A stretch of DNA of 64,000 nt from Lachnospiraceae bacterium XBD2001 (GCA_900116395.1 FPAN01000004.1:248001-312000); one strand, 5' to 3'. Positions 41,187 through 51,764 are shown, counted from the stretch's first letter. Numbers and translations are program-made. Notes: generated from the letters alone by a model not told the origin.

Positions 41187-42998
41187 TTACTGCAGGCGGA
41201 ATTCCTTAACGATGCCTTCCAAATCGGAAACACATTCGCGGCACTCATCCACCTTCTCGGAAGTGGTTCCGGTTCCGTTTACAATATCACTGGTCTTGCC
41301 GGCAATATCGGAAATCGCATTGGCGGAATCCGTAACACTCTCGCTGATACCACCGATGGATCCGGTGACTTCATTGATCTGGCTATCCAGGGAACCAACG
41401 CCCTCCCGAATCTGAACCATGCTGTCCTTGAATGCATCCGCATCCTGCTGGTACTGCTCGCTGACCTTAGCGAAGTTCTCATAATCGGTAAGAACCGTAT
41501 CACCAATAAAGCTGTTGGTCTCATTCAGACAGTCGGACATGTTGCGAACCGCATCAATCACATCCCCAACGATGGAGTTGATGTTTGCAACAGCCTCGGT
41601 AGTCTGCTTCGCTAAGTTACCAATTTCACCGGCAACAACGGCGAAACCACGACCGGCTTCACCGGCACGGGCAGCTTCGATGGAAGCATTCAACGCCAAC
41701 AGACTGGTCTGGTCGGAAATCTCCATAATGGAGTTGGTTAACTCATTAATCTTATCAACGGCCTTCGCGCCCTCTAATGCGCTGTCTGCCTTCACCTTCA
41801 CGTTCTCATAGATGTGTCTGGTGCTGTCGGTAGACTCCTCGGTTGTGCGATGCAACTGCTCTGCACGTCCCATAACTTCTTCAGAGAACTTCTCACCGTT
41901 CTTGGCCAACTCATTGATCTTCTGAGCCTCGGTCTGCATATCCTGAATGTTACCGTTGATGTGCTCTACGGTAGCAGCAGCTTCCTGCATGGTAGCAGCC
42001 AACTCTTCTGTCGTGGCGGAGTTGTCGGTACACTTGTTATTCACATCGGAGGAGCTAGCCTCCAAATCTGCCATATCGTTACCGATCAATCCGGAAGTAT
42101 CCATCAAACGGTTGATGATGCCACGCAGGTTGCGGCGCATCTGGCTAACCGCCTTGGCCATAAGACCGATTTCATCTTTTCTCTTGGCCAGCTTATCCCC
42201 GTTGGCAGTCTTGCGGAAATCCAAGTCTGCCGTCTTGGTAATAATCTCACCAACATCGTGAATCGGGCGAAGCATCAACTTGATTACGATGTACAAAAGA
42301 ACAAGCGCTACCACAATACAGATGGAAGCAATCAAAAGAGATATCTTCTGCATCTGGCGAATCGGAGCCATAACCACATCATAGTCGCCGGTAACAATCA
42401 CCATGTTGCCACCTGCGGTAAAAGCATAGCCTGCATACTTCTTTGCGCCTTTGAACATATACACTACAGAACCGGAGCCAATCTCTTCCGGAGTCTTGCC
42501 GGACTGTAACTGGCTTACCAGGTTCTTCACCGCATCATTCTCCACCGGGTTACCAATCTTGTCCACGGTCGGATGATAAACCATAGTTCCGTCTGCACTT
42601 ACCATGTAAGCATAGGAACCGTCCACACCCTTCAAGGTAATTCCACCAAGGGTCTCGTTAAAGGTATCAAACATTTCCTGCCGATATCCATCCGGATTAT
42701 TTATCAGAAAGCTAATACTGTTATTCTCCGTCTCGGGACCGTCCAAGCCTCCGGACAAAGCATTTGCACGGCCCTCCATCATTGCGTCAACGCTGGTTGC
42801 TGCCGCTTCTGCCACGTCCTGGGTATAATTGTGATAAACATCTTCCAACGCGCTGACGTTTGCCATGGAAGAAGTCGTTTCGAGTACGGATATAATTGCT
42901 AAAACAATCACAAAAATAAGAGCCGTAAACTTGAACGCTAATGAATGAACAAAAGCAACCTTTGGCTCTTTCCCCTTCTGCTGTACTTCGTTTGCCAT
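41187..42998 (-). CDS. Methyl-accepting chemotaxis protein with periplasmic sensor
   Basis: The 603-residue receptor has a first membrane helix at about residues 25-48, an extracellular sensing domain of ~170 residues of the dCache/Cache type ([26 protein letters not shown]), a second helix near 225, a HAMP region ([25 protein letters not shown]), and the signalling tip ([35 protein letters not shown]). It modulates CheA. Its ligand is unknown; the Cache type suggests small organic acids or amino acids. It is monocistronic. Confidence 0.93.
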   Translation of the reverse strand: MANEVQQKGKEPKVAFVHSLAFKFTALIFVIVLAIISVLETTSSMANVSALEDVYHNYTQDVAEAAATSVDAMMEGRANALSGGLDGPETENNSISFLINNPDGYRQEMFDTFNETLGGITLKGVDGSYAYMVSADGTMVYHPTVDKIGNPVENDAVKNLVSQLQSGKTPEEIGSGSVVYMFKGAKKYAGYAFTAGGNMVIVTGDYDVVMAPIRQMQKISLLIASICIVVALVLLYIVIKLMLRPIHDVGEIITKTADLDFRKTANGDKLAKRKDEIGLMAKAVSQMRRNLRGIINRLMDTSGLIGNDMADLEASSSDVNNKCTDNSATTEELAATMQEAAATVEHINGNIQDMQTEAQKINELAKNGEKFSEEVMGRAEQLHRTTEESTDSTRHIYENVKVKADSALEGAKAVDKINELTNSIMEISDQTSLLALNASIEAARAGEAGRGFAVVAGEIGNLAKQTTEAVANINSIVGDVIDAVRNMSDCLNETNSFIGDTVLTDYENFAKVSEQYQQDADAFKDSMVQIREGVGSLDSQINEVTGSIGGISESVTDSANAISDIAGKTSDIVNGTGTTSEKVDECRECVSDLEGIVKEFRLQ

Positions 42999-43066
42999 AT
43001 TTAATTATGCCTCCTCTGTGGTAAATAATACATTATCTATTTTACCCCTAATTATCTGATAAGTGA

Positions 43067-43097
43067 ACAAAATGCCCGACTAGTGTCGGGCATTTTG
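43067..43097 (-). terminator. Terminator of pncB
   Basis: AATGCCCGAC pairs with GTCGGGCATT and is followed by TTGTTC on the minus strand. Confidence 0.75.
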
Positions 43098-43110
43098 GCA
43101 GAATAACCAA

Positions 43111-44562
43111 TTATTTATCTTGAATATTGGATAATAGTTCCATTTTTCCTTCGTAATATGCAGGGCTCATGTCCAGGTAGTGCTTGTGCGGGTTTTCAAA
43201 ACGCTGCTCCTCTGCCCAGATTTCACTGCATAACTGTGTCATAACAAATCCCTTCAGATTCTGGAGAGATTCCGGCTCTCTGGTACGCTTACCGCCGGCA
43301 ATCACCTGTACCTGTAATTCCTTGGCGGTGCAGTTCTCGAAGTATCTGGTCTTCCAAGGCTTCTCCGGATCCACGTAACGATACGGCTTGGACAAATCCA
43401 GCTCCTCGTCCCACTTGGTAATCAAGTCCGCAATGGCCTTGCCGGATTCATCGTAGATACGATATACACGCTTCCGTCCCGGATTCGTAATCTTTTCCAC
43501 AGTCTCGGAGACTTTGATCTTCGGAATGCGGACACCTTCGTGCTCCACCTCGCAAATCTTGTATACTGCGCCGAAGACAGGATCGCTCTTAGCAGTAATC
43601 AAACGCTCGCCAACACCGAAGGAATCGATGCATCCGCCCTGCTGCAAAATAGAGGTAATGGTGTACTCATCCAAGCTATTGGAAGCCACAATCATACAAT
43701 CCTGTAGACCCGCCTCATCCAGCATCTTACGCACCTGCTTGGACAAATAAGCCAAGTCACCGGAATCCAATCGGATTCCCTTCAATCGCTTGCCCATCGG
43801 CTCCAAGACTTCCTTGGCACAACGGATGGCATTTGGAATACCGGAATGTAACACATCGTAAGTATCTACCAGAAGCACCGTAGCATCCGGATATTTTAAG
43901 GCGTAGTTCTTAAACGCCGTAAACTCATCTTCATAATACATAACCCAGCTGTGCGCCATGGTTCCGCTGACCGGAATGTTGAACATCTGGCCGGCCAGAA
44001 CCGTAGCCGTACTTCCTACACCACCGATGTAAGCTGCTCTTGCGCCGTACACCGCAGAGTCCATGTTGTGGGCGCGTCTGGCACCGAAGTCTGAAACTCC
44101 CCGGCCTGCAGCTGCACGCACGATACGCTGGGACTTGGTAGCAATCAAAGACTGGTGATTGATCTGTGCCAGAATGGCCGTCTCGATTAGCTGGGCGTCA
44201 ATCAGTGGCGCACTGACCGTAAGAATCGGCTCGTTCGGGTACATAATGGTACCCTCCGGAAAAGCAAATACATCACCGGTGAAGTGATAGTCTGCCAAAT
44301 AATCCAAGAAAGCATCGTCAAAGAGATTCAAACTACGAAAATACGCAACGTCTTCTTCGGTAAAATGCAAATTCTCAATATATTCCACCACCTGCTCTAA
44401 GCCGGCAAAAATAGCGAATCCGCCGCCGTCGGGATTGTTTCGGTAAAAAACATCGAAGGTAACCCGATCCTCCTTAGAAGCGCTGGAAAAATAGCCATTG
44501 GCCATGGTCATCTCGTAGAGATCCATCATCATGCTGATGTTACGCTGATCAAACTGTGTCAT
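43111..44562 (-). CDS. pncB: Nicotinate phosphoribosyltransferase
   Basis: The 483-residue enzyme forms nicotinate mononucleotide from nicotinate and PRPP in NAD salvage. Marks are MMDLYEMTMANGYF, FAIFAGLEQVVEY, VSDFGARRAHNMDSAVYGARAAYIGG, VSGTMAHSWVMYY with the catalytic His, and GIRLDSGDLAYLSKQVRKMLDEAGL plus GVGERLITAKSDPVFGAVYK. It overlaps the upstream MATE gene by 14 bp and is the last gene of a three-gene unit. The link between MATE exporters and NAD salvage is unclear and may be only positional. Confidence 0.95.
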   Translation of the reverse strand: MTQFDQRNISMMMDLYEMTMANGYFSSASKEDRVTFDVFYRNNPDGGGFAIFAGLEQVVEYIENLHFTEEDVAYFRSLNLFDDAFLDYLADYHFTGDVFAFPEGTIMYPNEPILTVSAPLIDAQLIETAILAQINHQSLIATKSQRIVRAAAGRGVSDFGARRAHNMDSAVYGARAAYIGGVGSTATVLAGQMFNIPVSGTMAHSWVMYYEDEFTAFKNYALKYPDATVLLVDTYDVLHSGIPNAIRCAKEVLEPMGKRLKGIRLDSGDLAYLSKQVRKMLDEAGLQDCMIVASNSLDEYTITSILQQGGCIDSFGVGERLITAKSDPVFGAVYKICEVEHEGVRIPKIKVSETVEKITNPGRKRVYRIYDESGKAIADLITKWDEELDLSKPYRYVDPEKPWKTRYFENCTAKELQVQVIAGGKRTREPESLQNLKGFVMTQLCSEIWAEEQRFENPHKHYLDMSPAYYEGKMELLSNIQDK

Positions 44563-45895
44563 GCTCTAACCCCTTCCCCTGGAAAAGCTTGTGATACTCT
44601 ACCAGTAGCAATATAAATAATAATACCGCTTTTGCCACATTGCTTGCAATCATACAATTCCATACCGCAATCAGCCCAAGCTTCCAGACATGGACGCATA
44701 AATACGTAAACAGGATACGCACGCCCCACATGCCCACCGTCTCAACAACGAAGACCTGCTTGGTGCGACCCAATCCGTAGAAAATACCCTGAATAACAAC
44801 CATCAATCCGAAGAACGGCTCCGAAAAAGCCACCAGCTTCAACACGTCACTACCCATGGCAATGACCCGTTCACTCGGGGTAAAAATCCGCATCAGCGGT
44901 GTTGCTCCAAGGTACAGAAGCAATCCGCTTAACGTCATCAATCCAACGGTAAGAAAAATACTTAAGACGCAGACCTTTTTTAACTTCTCGTGGTCGTCTT
45001 CTCCCAAGGCAACGCCCGCCATAGAAGAGGTGGAAGCCCGCAATCCGTAACCCGGAATATAGAAGATAGTCTCAGCCGTTACCGCAATGGAATGGGCAGC
45101 AAAAATCGTCGTACCCATGCCGGATACCATGGCCGTAAATACCACGTAACCGGAGGTTGCAATCAAATCACTTCCCATCGCAGGAAGACCAATCTTGCAA
45201 ATCTCCTTCATGGTTTTGGAATCCCAGGCAAGTTCGTTGTATTTCCAACGAAGTGCCGTCTTCCGACGATATACTACATACATTGCAATTCCGCCCACCG
45301 TATAGGCAATGGCAGATGCAATGGCTGCACCGGTAACACCCATATGTAACACATAGATGAGCAGGTAATTCAGTACCGTATTCAACACATTTTCAACAAG
45401 ATTTACCAGCATCGGCGACTTGGTATCCAAGGTACCGCGAATCGCCTCTCCGAAAATCATATTTCCTGCACGGAACACCATCGGCATACTGATAATGAAA
45501 AAGTATCGGGATGCCTCTGCCCGAATAGCCTCGTTGGCTCCCATCCAGGTTGGGATAAACGGCGATAACGCCATCGCAAGGGCACCTACACTAAGACCAC
45601 AGATTAAGGTCAGGAAAAATGCCTGTTTGGAGACATCCTTCATGGTCTTCTCATCCCCGCGACCATAAGCCTGGGATATGAGGGCCAGTACGGCAATACC
45701 AAAAGCATAGACCGCACCGTTTACCATCCAGGAAATGGTGGTGGTGGTACTAACTGCCGCTGTCGCCTCTTCGCCCAAATGTCCCACCATAGCAGTATCC
45801 ACATACTGCAGAAGCACACTCATAACTTCTTCTAAGATGGTAGGAATGGACAGGGCAATTAATGTTTTTAATACGTTTCGATATCGATGTTTCAT
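44549..45895 (-). CDS. MATE-family multidrug/Na+ efflux transporter (1)
   Basis: A polytopic protein of 448 residues and about 12 helices. The MATE pattern is visible as LSIPTILEEVMSVLLQYVDTAMVGHLGEEATAAV in the first repeat and FSEPFFGLMVVIQGIFYGLGRTKQVFVVE in the second. It exports drugs or metabolites in exchange for sodium or protons. It begins 1 bp after the second MATE gene without a clear ribosome site, so translation is probably coupled, and its end overlaps pncB. Confidence 0.92.
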   Translation of the reverse strand: MKHRYRNVLKTLIALSIPTILEEVMSVLLQYVDTAMVGHLGEEATAAVSTTTTISWMVNGAVYAFGIAVLALISQAYGRGDEKTMKDVSKQAFFLTLICGLSVGALAMALSPFIPTWMGANEAIRAEASRYFFIISMPMVFRAGNMIFGEAIRGTLDTKSPMLVNLVENVLNTVLNYLLIYVLHMGVTGAAIASAIAYTVGGIAMYVVYRRKTALRWKYNELAWDSKTMKEICKIGLPAMGSDLIATSGYVVFTAMVSGMGTTIFAAHSIAVTAETIFYIPGYGLRASTSSMAGVALGEDDHEKLKKVCVLSIFLTVGLMTLSGLLLYLGATPLMRIFTPSERVIAMGSDVLKLVAFSEPFFGLMVVIQGIFYGLGRTKQVFVVETVGMWGVRILFTYLCVHVWKLGLIAVWNCMIASNVAKAVLLFILLLVEYHKLFQGKGLEHDTV

Positions 45896-45896
45896 T

Positions 45897-47258
45897 CTAT
45901 TCTAAGTACGTTCCTTCGTCCCATTTTTTCAGAATCCGCTTCCGCACCCGAAGGAACAGAAACAGTCCGAAGAATCCTGTGGTCACCCATGCCGCTGCAT
46001 CGGAAGCCACTGCCATTGCATAACTACCCACAAACATGGAACCGATTGCCATGGCCAAACGGGCAACGAACTCCATAATGCCAAGCATCATCGCCGTCAT
46101 ACCGTATCCGCAACCCTGAATGGTGTTGCGGAAAATGAAGATCATTGCCAGCGGAATAAAGCATACCACACTTATCTGGATATAGGTTCTGGCATATGGC
46201 AATAAGGCGTCAATATCTACATCTGCGGCAAAAAACATCCGCAACAGATACGGCAATAACGCAATGGTTAACACGCCGGATACCAAAGAATAAATCACGC
46301 CGATTTTGTTGGCTTCCCGCACGCCTTCGTCGATTCTGGCCATGTCCCGCTTACCGTAATTCTGGCCCACGTAAGCCGCCATGGTCTGTCCAATAGACAT
46401 CATGCCGGTGGTAAGCAAATTCTGCGCCTTGCCTGCAGCGGTAAATCCGGCAACCGCCACCGCACCGTAGATGTTGATAGCCGCCTGCATCACCATGGTT
46501 CCGGAAGCCGTAATACCGAACTGCAACGCCATCGGCACACCAATGGCCAGCTGACGTCTGGTGTAGCATGCATGTAACCGCCAGTCTTCCTTCCGCGGCC
46601 GTAGCACTTCCACCTTGGAATAAATATAGATGATACATAGAATCGCAGAAATTCCCTGAGCCACATCCGTCGCCAGCGCCGCACCGCGAACGCCCATATG
46701 GAAGTTAATAATAAAAACCAAATCCAGGATGATGTTCAAAAATGCGGAAATAATCAAGAATACCAACGGCATGGTACTGTTGCCCACTGCCCGCAGGAAA
46801 CTGGCAAACAGGTTGTAGAATACCAGCGCAAAGATACCCATACAGATGGTACTGATGTATGCATAGGCATCATCGTAAATCTCTGCCGGGGTGTTCATAA
46901 TCGTAAGCAAGGTATGCATAATGGCCAAACTGGTAATGGTCAGCACCGTACACACAATTGCCGCCAACAGCACACCGTTGGCTACGGTCTTGCGAGTTGC
47001 CTCCAACTCACCGGCGCCGTACTTCTGGCTGGTTAGAACGGTAAAGCCCGTTGCCATACCATTGGCCAGACCCATTACAAGGAACATAATGGTTCCCGTG
47101 GATCCAACCGCTGCCAACGCATTGGCTCCTACGAACTTACCAACGATGACCGTATCCACCATGTTGTACAGCTGTTGGAAGGTATTTCCCAATAGCAAGG
47201 GCCATATGAAGTTCAAGATTAATTTGAGGGGCTTGCCCTGTGTCATATTCGTTTCCAT
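45897..47258 (-). CDS. MATE-family efflux transporter (2)
   Basis: The 453-residue protein has about 12 membrane helices and the MATE signature PLKLILNFIWPLLLGNTFQQLYNMVDTVIVGKFVGANALAAVG and IPLAMIFIFRNTIQGCGYGM. It is more similar to the NorM/DinF type than its neighbour. The start at 47258 (METNMTQ) was chosen over a GTG two codons upstream. A TGCTAGTAT extended -10 box lies only 6 bp ahead of this ATG, so the transcript may be leaderless. It is the first gene of the MATE-MATE-pncB unit. Confidence 0.9.
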   Translation of the reverse strand: METNMTQGKPLKLILNFIWPLLLGNTFQQLYNMVDTVIVGKFVGANALAAVGSTGTIMFLVMGLANGMATGFTVLTSQKYGAGELEATRKTVANGVLLAAIVCTVLTITSLAIMHTLLTIMNTPAEIYDDAYAYISTICMGIFALVFYNLFASFLRAVGNSTMPLVFLIISAFLNIILDLVFIINFHMGVRGAALATDVAQGISAILCIIYIYSKVEVLRPRKEDWRLHACYTRRQLAIGVPMALQFGITASGTMVMQAAINIYGAVAVAGFTAAGKAQNLLTTGMMSIGQTMAAYVGQNYGKRDMARIDEGVREANKIGVIYSLVSGVLTIALLPYLLRMFFAADVDIDALLPYARTYIQISVVCFIPLAMIFIFRNTIQGCGYGMTAMMLGIMEFVARLAMAIGSMFVGSYAMAVASDAAAWVTTGFFGLFLFLRVRKRILKKWDEGTYLE

Positions 47259-47304
47259 AGACACATACTAGCATGGTGTCGGATGGATTGCACGCAATTT
47301 TTCA

Positions 47305-47346
47305 CAAAAAAATTCCCACATGCCTCCAATCAGAAACATGTGGGAA
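47305..47346 (-). terminator. Terminator of the second chemoreceptor gene
   Basis: TTCCCACATG pairs with CATGTGGGAA and is followed by TTTTTTTG on the minus strand. Confidence 0.85.
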
Positions 47347-47360
47347 AAGATTTCATAATC

Positions 47361-48827
47361 TTAGCTCTCAGCAGTGAACTTAGATAATTCCTGGGCCTCC
47401 TTGTAGATGCCCTTCAAGGTCTTATCGAATTCATCGAACTTGTCCACCGCATCATTCATGGCGGATACGCCTTCGTTGGATAACGCTGCAACCTCTTCAC
47501 TGGTTGCGGACAGATTAGAGATGCTCTCATTAATCTCACCGGTTGCGGAATTGATGGCCTCCATACTACGTCCGATGGCGTGGAAGCTGTCAACCAACTC
47601 ACCAACGTTGGCATTGATCTGTTCGAAGTTCTCCTCTGCCTTACGGATCATCTCGTTCTGCTCCTCAACGGCTGCCATAGTATTGTCCATACTCTCCATT
47701 GCGGTATTGGCATTCTCTGTCAGCTCACTGATGATCTGTGTAATATTGGCACTGGCTGCTGCAGTCTGCTCGGACAACTGACGAATCTCCTCAGCAACAA
47801 CAGCGAATCCACGTCCTGCCTCGCCTGCACGGGCTGCCTCAATGGAAGCATTCAGCGCCAACAGGTTGGTCTGACCGGAAATCGCGATGATGGTTCCAAC
47901 CATATCCTGAACGGAATCAATCTTATCCAAAACAGCCTTGGTGGAATCCACCGTAATATGGCTGGCGTCGTTTACCAACTGAGACTTCTCCTTGAGGGAC
48001 TCGATGGCTTTCTGGCCTTCGTGAACCGTATTCTGGGTATCTCTGGACTGCGCAATCATCTCCTTGCGCTGTGCATCCGCAGTCTGGGTCTGGGTCTGGA
48101 TATCCTGAATCTGAGCCGCCTGGGTGGTTACAGATTCTGCCGTACTCTCTGTAGAGTCCGCAATATTCTTCATGGAAGAATCACTCTTCTCAACGATGTC
48201 ACGTAAATCCTCCATATGAGCGTTGGCATCATCAAACAATGCGGAAATATTCTTTGCAACCGTCATCATATGAGCACCGGCTTCTTCCTGTTGCTGTGCG
48301 CCCTCTCGGATGGCTTCGTTATTCTCTTCGTTAAAGTGTTTCAGCAAGCGAATGCTGAAGTTCGCAGCAATTCCAACCAAAATCATAATAAAAACAGAAA
48401 CCACTGCGGTATAGCTGGAAAGCTTACCCTTGGAAATCAGAATTCCCATCTCTATGATACCGGCAAGGGTAATAACTAAGTTGCCGCCGAAAACAATTTT
48501 CTCATTCATGTACACGAATGCGGAAAACAGTACCGGATAACCCATACCAAGGTACAGCATATTCATCTGGGCCAGCATACATGCTACGTATACAACGGAG
48601 GAACCGCCCATGATAAGGATTGCGCCAAGCTTCTCTCCCTTATGAGCGACGTAACCGCCGATACCCATGCCCATACCGATGATGAGGAATACAATCTGTA
48701 TTGCCTCACGAGCTGCAAAACCATCTCGAAATCCCCCGACAAGAACAAGTGAAATCGCCGCAGCATTAATCAGTACATTAATAATAAACGCTCGATTATT
48801 CGCACGGACAAACTGTGATTCATTCAT
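47361..48827 (-). CDS. Methyl-accepting chemotaxis protein with polytopic membrane sensor
   Basis: The 488-residue receptor has about six membrane helices in residues 15-190 in place of an extracellular sensor domain, followed by the cytoplasmic signalling coil with the tip [39 protein letters not shown]. There is no HAMP domain obvious after the last helix. Such receptors sense membrane-related or energy-related cues. The start at 48827 (MNESQFV) follows AGGAGG; 14 codons of frame upstream are unlikely to be used. It is monocistronic. Confidence 0.92.
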   Translation of the reverse strand: MNESQFVRANNRAFIINVLINAAAISLVLVGGFRDGFAAREAIQIVFLIIGMGMGIGGYVAHKGEKLGAILIMGGSSVVYVACMLAQMNMLYLGMGYPVLFSAFVYMNEKIVFGGNLVITLAGIIEMGILISKGKLSSYTAVVSVFIMILVGIAANFSIRLLKHFNEENNEAIREGAQQQEEAGAHMMTVAKNISALFDDANAHMEDLRDIVEKSDSSMKNIADSTESTAESVTTQAAQIQDIQTQTQTADAQRKEMIAQSRDTQNTVHEGQKAIESLKEKSQLVNDASHITVDSTKAVLDKIDSVQDMVGTIIAISGQTNLLALNASIEAARAGEAGRGFAVVAEEIRQLSEQTAAASANITQIISELTENANTAMESMDNTMAAVEEQNEMIRKAEENFEQINANVGELVDSFHAIGRSMEAINSATGEINESISNLSATSEEVAALSNEGVSAMNDAVDKFDEFDKTLKGIYKEAQELSKFTAES

Positions 48828-48882
48828 ACAAGTCAACCTCCTAGATTCAATTTGCACCTCATATAACATAATAATTATAGCA

Positions 48883-48922
48883 AAAAAATAGAGCAGACGG
48901 ATATAAGAATCTCGTCTGCTCC
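48883..48922 (-). terminator. Terminator of the cytidylate-kinase-like gene
   Basis: GAGCAGACG pairs with CGTCTGCTC and is followed by a TATTTTTTT run on the minus strand. Confidence 0.85.
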
Positions 48923-48943
48923 ATAAAAAAATTCGATAAATTT

Positions 48944-49543
48944 TTACATATCGGCAATACGTCTCTGAATATAGTCAAATACCACGTCAGTGGTCTTCTC
49001 AATTCCAAGGCGTGTGCTGTTGATGCACATATCGTACAGTCTGGAATCGCCCCACTTCATATTCGCATAGTGATTGTGATATGCCTTACGATACTTATCG
49101 TGTGTCAGCATCATCACCTCCGCCTCTTTCTCTGTGATGTTCTCACAAGAAGCGGTACGCTTGATTTTTGCATCCCGATCTGCCAAGACAAAAATGGAAA
49201 TTAGTCCCGGATACTCACTCAGTACGGATTCCGCACAGCGACCAACCACAACGAAGGACTCACCGGAAGCTGCCTTCTTACGCAAGTAATCAAACTGCAG
49301 CTGAGCAATCTGCTCCTCCGGAGAATTGTTGTACCCACGAACGGTACGGGAAAAGAAAGAGCTGTGTCTCTTCTCTTCAAACTCCGCTAATGTCTTCGGG
49401 TCTACGTTCATCTCCTTCGCAATGTTGTTCAGGATTTCGTGATTGTAGTACGGCAGATTCATGCGGTCTGCAATCGCCTTGGCAATTACGTGTCCACCAC
49501 TACCGAACTCGCGGCCGATTGAAATAATAACCTGTTTGTCCAT
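48944..49543 (-). CDS. Cytidylate kinase-like protein
   Basis: The 199-residue protein has the P-loop [32 protein letters not shown], typical of the cytidylate-kinase-like family common in Clostridia, and [46 protein letters not shown]. It should phosphorylate a small substrate, perhaps CMP or a nucleoside-like compound; the true substrate is unknown. The start at 49543 (MDKQV) has AAAGGGGAAA. It follows the permease gene by about 60 bp and may be in its transcript. Confidence 0.85.
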   Translation of the reverse strand: MDKQVIISIGREFGSGGHVIAKAIADRMNLPYYNHEILNNIAKEMNVDPKTLAEFEEKRHSSFFSRTVRGYNNSPEEQIAQLQFDYLRKKAASGESFVVVGRCAESVLSEYPGLISIFVLADRDAKIKRTASCENITEKEAEVMMLTHDKYRKAYHNHYANMKWGDSRLYDMCINSTRLGIEKTTDVVFDYIQRRIADM

Positions 49544-49603
49544 ATGTATTTCCCCTTTCCGCAATACTAGTTTCTCCTAACTAGATTGTACCATACTTAC
49601 GGC

Positions 49604-50956
49604 TTATAAGTAACGCAGATAAATTGAAATCATGGAAATCAAAATCACCATAATCGTTGCCGGAACTGCAGCGGTACAGTACTTCTTCCAGCTAATCGGA
49701 TATCCGTGTTTTGCAGCGACTGCCGTACCTACAACGTTAGCGCTTGCTCCGATTGGAGTTGCACTACCACCGATATCGGTACCCATGGAAAGTGTCCAAG
49801 CCAAGGTATCCAGGTGAACACCCTGAGTTGCTGCCAATGTCTGGATAACCGGAACCATGGTTGCTGCGAATGGGATGTTGTCCACGAATGCGGAAGCAAA
49901 CGCAGAAACCCAAAGGATAATCGCAACCATAACATAAACATTACCGTTACTTACCTTCGCAATTAAGCCGGCAATCAACTCTAAGATACCGGTCTGCTCC
50001 AGTCCACCGACTACGATGAACAGGCCAATGAAGAACAGTAAGGTTCTGTAATCCACACGCTTTATAATCTCCGGTGTCTTACGTCCTGCCACGATAATTG
50101 TTAGAATTGCAACAATGACGCCGATGGAGGCAACGGTCAATCCGGTGCTTGCGTGGGTAACCAAAAGAACAACAGCCAGAACAAAAATCAGACTGCTCAA
50201 TACGAAGCCCTTCTTATCCACGATGGCATCCTTCGGATCCGGATACTCAATGTCGCCGTCTTCTTCGTCAGACTCAATAATCTCCTTGCGGTAAGCAAGA
50301 TAGAAAAACAGAATCGTAAATATCAAAGAGATTCCTGCAATTACACCGGTATGGCCCAGGAAGTCAAAGAAGGAATATCCCAATGCGGTTCCGATGATGA
50401 TGTTTGGCGGGTCACCGCTCATCGTTGCAGATCCACCTAAGTTGGCGCAGAAAATCTCTGCCAAAATCAGTGGAACCGGTGTGAACTTCAAAAGTTGTGC
50501 CAGTTCTACCGTAACTGCTGCAAGGAACAGAATAACGGTGATACTGTCGATGAACATGGACAGTACCGCAGACATAATCATGAAGGTAATAAAAATCGGA
50601 ATGGTCTTGTAAGATACGGCCTTGGCAATTCGAAGGCATAACCAACGGAAGAATCCTGCCTCCGCCATACCTTCTACCATGACCATCATACCGGCGATGA
50701 AGATAATCGTCGCCCAGTTAATACCGGAAGAAGACTCTGTCGCCTCCCCCGTTACATGCCAGAATTCGGTTGTGAAAATGTTATGCAAGTTCAAGGTCTC
50801 CCATAACGCACTGCTGCTTCGCATACCTAGTCCGAATACGAACACCATAGTTGCAAGACCGCAGCCTAGAGTCACCCAATGGCGCTCTAACTTACCCTGA
50901 ACGATTGCACCAAACATAAACACAAAAATAATCACTGCCAATATTTGTGCAAACAT
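49604..50956 (-). CDS. ArsB/NhaD/SLC13-type ion permease
   Basis: A polytopic protein with about 11-12 helices over 450 residues. The pattern SGSATMSGDPPNIIIGTALGYSFFDFLGHTG and, in the second half, DNIPFAATMVPVIQTLAATQGV with GTDIGGSATPIGASANVVG are the paired pore loops of the ion transporter superfamily. Candidates for the substrate are Na+/H+, arsenite or dicarboxylates; it cannot be decided here. It starts at 50956 with AAGGAG. Confidence 0.85.
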   Translation of the reverse strand: MFAQILAVIIFVFMFGAIVQGKLERHWVTLGCGLATMVFVFGLGMRSSSALWETLNLHNIFTTEFWHVTGEATESSSGINWATIIFIAGMMVMVEGMAEAGFFRWLCLRIAKAVSYKTIPIFITFMIMSAVLSMFIDSITVILFLAAVTVELAQLLKFTPVPLILAEIFCANLGGSATMSGDPPNIIIGTALGYSFFDFLGHTGVIAGISLIFTILFFYLAYRKEIIESDEEDGDIEYPDPKDAIVDKKGFVLSSLIFVLAVVLLVTHASTGLTVASIGVIVAILTIIVAGRKTPEIIKRVDYRTLLFFIGLFIVVGGLEQTGILELIAGLIAKVSNGNVYVMVAIILWVSAFASAFVDNIPFAATMVPVIQTLAATQGVHLDTLAWTLSMGTDIGGSATPIGASANVVGTAVAAKHGYPISWKKYCTAAVPATIMVILISMISIYLRYL

Positions 50957-51091
50957 GTTTTACTCCTTTTCTACAAATGATGTGATAGCTATATCATACT
51001 TATATTTAGCACAAAAAACATCCCTTCGTAACCATTTTCTTTATACAAATCATAAAATATGTACGCCACGGTTGTTGTGTATTTTTCTTTC

Positions 51092-51211
51092 CATGCCCCC
51101 TTTTAATATAATAGCTGAGAGGTTTTCCGCATCAAGGGCCCAGGCCGCTTCGCGGTGCTTCGCACCCTTGACGCAGACACCTTCTCAGCAAATTATTAAT
51201 CAAGGGGGCAT
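51092..51211. repeat. Long multi-branched palindrome, copy 3 (inverted)
   Basis: Same nested stems as copies 1 and 2 (outer ATGCCCCCTT/AAGGGGGCAT, middle GCTGAG/CTCAGC, inner TCAAGGG/CCCTTGA), but the two apical hairpins come in the opposite order (CCGC/GCGG then GTGC/GCAC). It is therefore inverted relative to copies 1 and 2. It lies just before array C. Confidence 0.85.
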
Positions 51212-51236
51212 AAGAATGAGGGTCTTTCACCCTGCA

Positions 51237-51493
51237 GGCATAGGGATTTTATTTTTTTCACTTTCCCTATGCCAAAACGCCAACTTATTTCGCCTATTTC
51301 CGGGGCACAGGCAGAGGGAATTTTTAAAATTCATATTCCCTATGCCTTATCTCCCACAAAAGCCCCCTTTTTATCTTCATTTGGCATAGGGATTTTACTT
51401 TTTCAGCATTCCCTATGCTTTGCATCTGCGCATATAGCCTGTTCCTCCTTAAATAGGCATAGAGAACTACTAAATAGGTGCTCCTCCTCTGCC
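51237..51493. repeat. Array C: four GGCAKAGGG-type palindromes at exact 73-bp period
   Basis: Units begin at 51237, 51310, 51383 and 51456, each 37 bp (the last 38). Arms are GGCAKAGGGA and TCCCTATGCC. Loops and the 36-bp spacers differ in every unit. The fourth unit is diverged (GGCATAGAGAACT, CTCCTCTGCC). The array lies between long palindromes copy 3 and copy 4. Confidence 0.85.
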
Positions 51494-51544
51494 GCCACGC
51501 CATTATTCATACATTCACAACCTTTTTGGCTATCAGGTATAACT

Positions 51545-51669
51545 CTCATGCCCCCTGTCAACAAAACAGCTGAGGGGGATGCCGGGTCAAGGGCTCCAGC
51601 CGCTTTGCGGTGCTTCGCACCCTTGACGCAGGCACCACCTCAGCCAAAATACAAATACAGGGGCATGAG
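51545..51669. repeat. Long multi-branched palindrome, copy 4 (inverted)
   Basis: Same orientation as copy 3. Outer ATGCCCC and GGGGCAT extend with TGT/ACA; middle GCTGAGG/CCTCAGC; inner TCAAGGG/CCCTTGA. The TGT/ACA extension differs from the TTGGC/GCTAA extension of copy 2 while remaining paired, which is compensatory change. Confidence 0.85.
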
Positions 51670-51698
51670 AGAATAGCACAACTTTCCATGCTCCCAAG

Positions 51699-51732
51699 AA
51701 TTGAAATAGCCCGACGGAAACCGCCGGGCTAC
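51699..51732 (-). terminator. Terminator of the sugar ABC transporter operon
   Basis: TAGCCCGACGG pairs with CCGCCGGGCTA and is followed by TTTCAATTC on the minus strand. Confidence 0.7.
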
Positions 51733-51764
51733 TTCCCTTTATTGAGGGATTCAGAAAAGTCAAT

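Noticed and set aside
49565-49603. Terminator after the ion permease
   Set aside because: CTAGTT/AACTAG is short and lacks a T tract; read-through into the cytidylate-kinase-like gene seems more likely.
51269-51676. Open reading frame of 135 codons on the plus strand
   Set aside because: It is made entirely of array C and long palindrome copy 4, with no ribosome site; it is a by-product of the repeats.
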